Below, piece by piece: positions 57,512 through 64,000 of a DNA stretch of 64,000 nucleotides. The stretch covers positions 3,658,001 through 3,722,000 of the forward strand of contig NC_092329.1 of NCBI RefSeq assembly GCF_036785885.1, read 5' to 3'. The DNA comes from Coffea arabica. Lineage: Eukaryota > Streptophyta > Magnoliopsida > Gentianales > Rubiaceae. Within the stretch, counting starts at the first letter, position 1. Every line of letters begins with the position of its first letter. Both the position numbers and the translations under genes were made by a program. The notes below the pieces were generated by a model. That model was given only the letters and a program-made list of their open reading frames with translations. It had not been told where the DNA came from and ran no database searches.

Positions 57512-60500
57512 ATGGCAATAGCAAAGTTTGGTCGGCTGGCAAAACGGTCTTATAAATCATATGGGTTCTGTGTGAAGTTAACTGCAGTAGTAATCTTGGG
57601 TCTTTGTTTTGTATTTGTTTGGTCTGTTTTTTCACCCTCCAAATTTTCTGTGACTTCCCAAAGAGAGACTTTTGATGATTTTGCTGAACCCGTATCTGCA
57701 AATGGAAGAGTTACTGATTCTGGGGTTCATTTCAACAAGAACGAACTCAAGAATGGTAAAGAAAGTAGCTCAGAAAAGAAAGGTCAAATCTTGGAAGAAA
57801 AAGACAAGAAAAGGGTTAAAGGTTCTCCACCGTTGAAATCTGGGAATATGCATAAAGATCAGAAAAATGTACCAAAAGGGAAGAAACAAGGGGATAAAAG
57901 TCCGAGGCATACCAAACAGGCTGGTGAGCAGAAAATTCCAGAAAAGGAGAGATCTGAGAGCGATGATTTGCAGGAAGAAAAGCAAGATGAGGATGTGAAT
58001 GGCAGTGAAGAAGACACAGAAAATGGTGAGGCAAATTTAAATGAGGAGGGGGAAGGGGTCCAAGGGGATACTGATTTAGCTAATGCTTTGGATTTGGACG
58101 AGGAAGGAGTGGAGAAAGTCGAAGATGATAGCGGAGATTCAACAAATTCGAAGAAGAATAAGAAAAAAAAATTGGGGCCATTATTCGATCCCAAAGCACA
58201 TTATTCTTGGAAATTATGTAGTACAAGAAGCAAGCATAACTACATTCCTTGTATTGACATTGAAAGTAGCAGTGGAAAACTGCAGAGCTATAGGCATCAT
58301 GAGAGAAGCTGCCCCAAAACATCTGTTTTGTGTCTTGTCCCCCTTCCCCTTGACGGTTATGGGACTCCAGTAAAATGGCCTGAGAGTAAAGTAAAGGTAC
58401 GCAACCTCAGATTCTGATTGGCGGAAATTGTTTTGAGTTCTCTATTCTTCTGACTTGTAGTAAAACTGGCAGATATTGTACAAGAATGTAGCACATCCAA
58501 AACTGTCTGCATTTGTCAAGTCACAGAATTGGGTAGTTGAAGCTGGAGAATATCTGGCTTTCCCGCAGAATCAGTCAGCACTGAAGGGTGGAATTCAACA
58601 TTATTTGGAATCCATTGAAGAGGTGAGTTTTTGGGCTTGGCTGTTACAACTGCTGGTATGTTTACGGTTTTCAGAAAGGTCTATTGATTTCTAATGCATC
58701 AGCGGTTTTTGCCCAAGTCTTGAAACAAGCTATTAAACTGGCCTTCTCATGCTGAGGGAAACTCTTCTTATTCTTATATGAATATGTCATACAGCTACAT
58801 ATCTGATGATCAATCTGAGATGATTGTGACAAGGGTAAATAATGATTTATTAAAATTTAAATGTACCAATAATTTTGGAAAATGTGTTATCCAAATAATA
58901 ATATCATTCAGCAAGTGCTCATTCTGAATTGTGTTTGGTGTACATGTCTTCTTGTGTTGTGTGTCATTTTGCAATACCTAAGTCTTTAACATAGTACCGA
59001 GTACATTTTGAAAGCCAAGATTCCAACTCAATTGTTATGCAACATCTTTTTAGTATGCTATGTTAGTTTTCATCACCTCTAATTAAGTACTTTCTTTTAG
59101 CACAACATTAACTAAGTGCTTGATATGAAATTGAATTTGGCGGGACTGTGTAGATGGTGCCAGACATTGAATGGGGAAATAATATTCGTGTAGTGCTGGA
59201 TGTTGGATGCACAGATTCAAGCTTTGTGGCTTCTCTACTTGAGAAGAATGTGTTGGCACTTACTCTAGGTTTGAAAGATGACTTAGTGGACCTAGCACAG
59301 CTTGCCCTTGAGCGTGGTTTTCCAGCAGTAGTTAGCCCATTGGCAACACGGCGTCTTCCCTTTCCTAGTGGTGTTTTTGATGCACTTCATTGCAGCGAAT
59401 GCAGCATATCATGGCATTCTAATGGTCTGTGTCCTCTTATCTTTGTTCTGTTCCTAGTTTCACCTGAGTTTCATTAGAAATTATAGTTGATATGTCAGAG
59501 GGTTTTATTTTCAGGGGGCAGGCTTCTTCTGGAGATGAATAGGATTTTGAGGCCTGGAGGATACTTCATCTTGTCAAGCAAACATGACAGCATTGAAATT
59601 GAAGAAGGTTCTCCCTTTTGGCTTTGAGAAAAAATTCTTTTTCTTTAAAGCAGCAGTTTGTTTCATCAGCTATATTTAAGCAGCTGTTCCTCTCAAAAAT
59701 TTTTGTTCTCTTCTTCTTTAGCTGTTCTTGCTTGTGTCATCAGAGCGTTCGGATTGTTATACTTTTGTCTTCTTCATCTCCAGTTGCAATCTGCAAATTC
59801 TCGGAATAGCTCAAGTAGAACCTTAAAAATCCTCGTTCAAAAGTATTTATTCAACCAGTTTGTTCGGACAATGCATATAGTCATCGTTTTATGAACACCC
59901 AACTCTGGTCTCTGTCTTAGAATACGTAAGTAGTTCCTTTGAGTGGTGAAGTCCATGTAAAACTCCTGAGATTTAGTTAGAATATTATGATATGAAGTAA
60001 AACCTTTGTACAGAATAATGTATGGCTGTAAAAGGCAAAATGGTAGACTCCTTAAGAAGTTTAGCCAGTTCCTGACTGAATTTTGCGGAGTTTTGAAGAG
60101 GTAAAACTAGTTCCTCAGTGTGATCCCTTGCCTTTATGTTATATTCTTGCTCCATTCAATAACCAAAATTGTTTTTCTTCATGAAATAACATCTTATTGA
60201 TGTCATTTATCCCTTTCTCTAGCCATGTCCAAACTTACAGCCTCTATTTGTTGGAATATCCTGGCTGATAAAAGTGATGAAGTCAGTGACATTGATGTTA
60301 AGATATATCAAAAGCCAGAATCAAATGACATCTATGAATTGAGAAGGAAAAAGGTTCCACCTCTATGCAAGGAAAATGAGAATCCAGATGCTGCCTGGTA
60401 AGTTGGTTTTCACTCTTTATAGGATCCATATCTCATTTTCAAGTTCTAAGCGGGGATGGTCTTTTGTCTTGTAAAGAACTCACTTTTCTGTGTATCATTT

Positions 60501-62306
60501 ACATCTGGCGTGTAGCACTGTCACCATCCTTAGATTTGGTTATTTTTTCTTTCTTTGAGGTGTGGTTACTTGCTTCCCTCATGTTATCAGGTTGCCAGAA
60601 GATGCAAAGACGGTAATGCTGGTGAAACACATGCACTCTTCAGCATAACAGCCTCTCTATGTTTTGATGTCCCTGTCACTTTTCTTTTTATTCTTATGTT
60701 GCAAGTAGTTGAAACAAGAATTGTGAAGGAACCTTATTATATGGTTTTAAATTTTTGTATATTAGTCACTGCCGTAAAGATCATTTGGAGCTTTCACTTG
60801 AATGATACAGAGCATGCACTATTGTGCACTAAATCTGAAGTATACTTCAACAGCCTGTCCAAAATGGACGTGTTATTTATCTTGGTCATCTGAAGACATA
60901 ACTAGCCAGTTTGGATCGTACATCTTGGTTTTGATAAACAACAAGATTAAGCACGATATTCTACCTCACTTGTCGGTCACATGGATAATAGTAGTCTCTA
61001 AAAGATCTTGTGAGAATCTGGACAACTGCACATTTTGCTAACTTATTTATAATTTTTTCCACATTTTTGTGTACTAGGTATGCTTCAATAAAGAATTGCT
61101 TGCACTCCATTCCATCTTCCATAGAAGAACGTGGGACCGAGTGGCCAGAGGGTTGGCCAAAGAGGCTTGAAACATTTCCGGACTGGATAAACAATCGAGA
61201 GAAATTGATTGCTGAAAGTGAGCACTGGAAAGCAATTGTAAACAACTCCTATCTAACCGGAATGGGCATCGACTGGTCCAGCATCCGGAATGTAATGGAC
61301 ATGAAAGCCATAAATGGAGGGTATGCCATCAGATTGCCCAGATAAGATTTCCTTTTCTTGAAATATGTTTTTCTTGGAATCTTGAGGTGAAGAGGAAGGG
61401 GCCAGAGTTCCAAATAGCAAAATCTATTCCATAACTGTTTTTGTATCTCTATGTTCATCATCAACTTTAAAATGGTGGTTAAAACCAAGAACCAGAAGAG
61501 GTGCAGGACTCTGATTTCAATTCATGTTTACAGGTTTGCAGCTGCTCTTTCACAACAGAAGGTGTGGGTGATGAATGTAGTCCCTGTACATGCACCTGAC
61601 ACAGTTCCCATAATCTATGAGCGTGGCCTTATCGGCATATATCATGACTGGTGCGAGTCTTTTGGAAGCTATCCAAGATCATATGATCTCCTGCATGCTG
61701 ATCATCTCTTCTCAAGACTTAAAAACAGGTAGAAGGAATTTTTCTCCAGTCATTATGTTCTCATTGGCTATTGCTTTTATGTTGCAGACAAGTCATTGAT
61801 TGCTGATCTTACAAGGTAAAGATTTTTTTGGGTTTTTTTTTTGTTGCCTTTCTCACTCATTTATCTGGAACATAAGATGAAATTGTTATGTAGAAGCACA
61901 GATGTTTAAAAGCTCAACTCGCTTGCACTGCTTGTACGCGTGAGGAGGAAGAAAAAACTTACAAGAATAATTGGATAAAAAACTTCCAAGAATGCTTTAA
62001 TGGAAATTCTAAGATTTTCTTTCTAGATTCTCTTAACCGTTGTTATTTTTTGGAACATTTACTTCTTGATGGATGTGTGCGTTATTCCAAGATAATGTTC
62101 ATTGCAGGTGTAAGCATCCTGTAGTAATTGTTGTTGAGATGGACCGCATACTACGGCCTGGTGGTTGGGCGATCATACGCGATAAGGTAGAAATTCTTGA
62201 TCCACTTGAGGGAATATTGAGGAGCTTGCACTGGGAGATTCGTTTGACATTTGGCAAGGATAGGGAGGGTATTCTATGTGCACAGAAGACCGGGTGGCGA
62301 CCATGA
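57512..62306 (+). CDS. PMT28: Probable methyltransferase PMT28-like (DUF248 family, Golgi type II membrane protein)
   Basis: Eight exons: 57512-58396, 58473-58622, 59154-59424, 59515-59607, 60223-60397, 61078-61320, 61534-61728 and 62108-62306; 2,211 nt, 736 aa, all borders GT-AG. A short cytosolic tail is followed by one membrane anchor at about 25-42 ([15 protein letters not shown]). A long Lys/Glu-rich stalk of about 170 residues comes next, then the lumenal DUF248 methyltransferase domain. It has the first SAM-binding motif [27 protein letters not shown] and [15 protein letters not shown], then [12 protein letters not shown] in the second half. Members are pectin or cell-wall methyltransferases related to QUASIMODO2; the product here is inferred. 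The start ([14 protein letters not shown]) matches PMT28 proteins as I recall them. Confidence 0.9.
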
Positions 62307-63368
62307 AGGTATTATTGGTTGTATTGACTATATTGTCAGTTTTGGACTGCTATCCTCCCCCTCCAAGCTTGGTAGCTGAGAATTGCTTGATGAAGACTGG
62401 TATGAAAAGAAAGGCTGTTATCTCAGCGAATTCTGTTGAAGATGTACATACCTTGTCTTTTCATCATCCAGCTGCAAACAGAATCAATGTTCACTTTCAT
62501 CCACCCACCCCAAACCCGCCTATAGGGACGGGGTGTAAAAATATTGTGCAAAGGATACTTTCAATAGAATGTTTTCTGGTTGTGGTGTTGATTTCTATTG
62601 GGGTACAGTGTTGTGACATCTAATGAAAAAGAAAGATGGTTTGTACACAGTCTACATTCAGCATGCGGGGCTGTATTCATGAGATGTTTTGACTCGACTC
62701 TGTTCATTGAGATGTACTGCAACAATACACATCAGTTTATATGAAAAATTCTTTTCACGTTTCAAATTCGTGTACTTTGTGCCTTCTCTAAACTTTGTGT
62801 TCAGTTAAATGCAATCTATGCTGCAAAACTACGTGTTGTATAATAATTAGGCCTAAGAGTTTGAGAATGTTGATATTGTATAATGACTACTCGTTTGGAT
62901 CGCTATTTTTTAAAGTTATTATATAATAATAATTTGACGTATATGAATTAAAAAAAATAATTAAAAAATATGTTCATGAAATAAGTAAAAATATTTTAGT
63001 AGAAAACTGCAATGCAAACACCTATGCTATTCTTTTTTTATTATGTAAGTAATTTAAGTGCAATAAAAGTTCAAAATTCCACACTTCTTGCAACTTTGCG
63101 ACATTAACAAAAGTGTCATTAAATTACTCCAAAAAAATCTGCTCTCTTAAGCAACAAAATTGTTTTCTGCCCAAAAAAAAAAAAAGAATTGATAATAGTA
63201 ACTGATAAACAAAAATAACCGTATAGCATTTTTTTTTCCGGCCTTATTGGAGTCTTATAATTACATTTTGTAACTGCAATCATCAGAAACAGAGCAATCA
63301 GTCAGAAATATGACAGACCACCCTGCTGTTTTTTGTATTCCCTAAAACCCCTGAATTTAATTCCAAAC
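62307..63368. other. Intergenic DNA with a worn MITE
   Basis: 3' UTR of the PMT28-like gene and the upstream region of TYW1. 62887-63022 looks like a small MITE: ctcgtttggatcgctatttt on the left and a reverse-complemented gtgtttgcattgcagttttc on the right. No clear target duplication was seen. Confidence 0.5.
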
Positions 63369-64000
63369 ATGTTCCCATCTCTCTCCCCTACGCGTCTCAC
63401 CCTCCTCACTCTCCTCTCCGCCACCACCCTCTTCCTTTTCTACAAATCCCACCGCCGCCTTCTCCACCGTCTCAAAACCTTCAAAACCCTAAACCCTGAT
63501 ACCAGAGGCAAAATCTTTTTCATTTCTCAAACATCCACATCCAAAGGTCTAGCTCAACGCCTCCACAACCTACTGACCCTCAATAACCTCCCATTTGACC
63601 TTATAGACCCCAAAGATTACGAGCCGGAAGACCTATGTAGAGAAACCCTCGTTTTAGTAATCGCTTCGACGTGGGAAAATGGGGAGCCCCCGCAAAATGG
63701 GGCCTTTCTGGTTAATTGGGTGAATGAAAGTGCGGAGGATTTCCGGGTCGGCGCTGCTTTGCTGGTTAAGTGTAAATTTGCGGTTTTTGGGGTTGGGAGT
63801 AGGGCTTATGGGGAGACGTTCAATGCTGTGGGGAAAGGCTTGTCGGGGAACTTGAGGAAACTAGGGGCGAAGGAGTTGTTGGAGATTTGTGAAGGTGATG
63901 TGGACGGCGGGGATTTGGATAAGGTGTTTGATGGGTGGAGTAAGAAAGTCGTTGAGGCGTTAAAGGATAATTGGAAGGAAAATGGTGTGTATTTTGGGAA
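63369..64000 (+). CDS. TYW1: TYW1, tRNA 4-demethylwyosine synthase, 5' part (cut by window end)
   Basis: The ATG at 63369 starts an open frame of 210 codons that runs off the window. It begins MFPSLSPTRLTLLTLLSAT and has a hydrophobic N-terminal stretch. The flavodoxin-like domain follows: KIFFISQTSTSKGLAQRL (an FMN phosphate-binding loop of the flavodoxin type), DLIDPKDYEPEDL, LVLVIASTWENGEPPQN, and FAVFGVGSRAYGETFNAVGK. This combination is that of the eukaryotic TYW1 N-terminus. The radical-SAM part, which makes the tricyclic core of wybutosine in tRNA-Phe, would lie beyond 64000. The family is confident; completeness cannot be judged. Confidence 0.9.
   Translation, partial: MFPSLSPTRLTLLTLLSATTLFLFYKSHRRLLHRLKTFKTLNPDTRGKIFFISQTSTSKGLAQRLHNLLTLNNLPFDLIDPKDYEPEDLCRETLVLVIASTWENGEPPQNGAFLVNWVNESAEDFRVGAALLVKCKFAVFGVGSRAYGETFNAVGKGLSGNLRKLGAKELLEICEGDVDGGDLDKVFDGWSKKVVEALKDNWKENGVYFG

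Noticed and set aside
57770-58322. Minus-strand frames opposite exon 1 of the PMT28-like gene
   Set aside because: Phe/Ser/Leu-rich shadows of the Lys/Glu-rich stalk.

Overview
This window is nuclear DNA from a flowering plant, most likely a eudicot. Its genes are split by many short GT-AG introns in AT-rich DNA. It carries plant nuclear tRNAs, plant-specific protein families and the usual plant transposon load: Tat-type Ty3/gypsy, hAT, MULE and Tourist-like MITEs, and a tRNA-derived SINE. I cannot name the species from the sequence alone.

Layout. 1-6.9 kb holds the decayed 3' end of a TORTIFOLIA1/SPIRAL2-like gene, a solo LTR with a 5-bp target-site duplication (TSD), and a worn LTR remnant. 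6.95-8.25 kb is a terminal-inverted-repeat element carrying a broken SAUR gene. 9.3-11.0 kb is an hAT relic with TSD. 11.5 kb is a pseudogene fragment of the methyltransferase gene found at 32-33.5 kb. 12.1-22.1 kb (minus) is a complete 17-exon gene for a HAD-family 5'-nucleotidase with a probable organelle presequence. 22.8-28.1 kb is repeat-rich intergenic DNA, including a TIR element with internal direct repeats and a MULE-type MITE with a 9-bp TSD. 28.77-29.01 kb holds tRNA-iMet and tRNA-Ala. 29.2-31.0 kb (plus) encodes a thylakoid-lumen protein of the MPH2/TLP16.5 type. 31.9-33.5 kb (minus) is a SAM-dependent methyltransferase of the leucine carboxyl methyltransferase family. 34.7-38.7 kb is a SINE split by a whole-looking hAT transposon whose transposase is open across one intron. 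38.8-40.9 kb is a cluster of small MITEs and a tandem duplication. 41.1-50.8 kb is a very young Tat-lineage Ty3/gypsy element with antisense frames. It lies 113 bp upstream of the start codon of a DUF21/CBS-pair membrane protein gene (50.9-55.4 kb). 55.8-56.8 kb is an hAT-type MITE. 57.5-62.3 kb (plus) encodes a Golgi methyltransferase of the PMT28 type. 63.4-64.0 kb is the 5' end of TYW1, cut by the window edge.

The genes do not form an operon or a pathway; they are independent plant housekeeping or organelle genes. I checked by hand that the exon chains of the nucleotidase (614 aa), lumen protein (242 aa), methyltransferase (336 aa), hAT transposase (808 aa), DUF21 protein (459 aa) and PMT28-like protein (736 aa) each give a total length divisible by three with intact GT-AG borders. 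The most notable structures are the nested hAT-in-SINE insertion with both TSDs perfect, the SAUR-carrying TIR element, and the near-identical-LTR gypsy element in front of the DUF21 gene.
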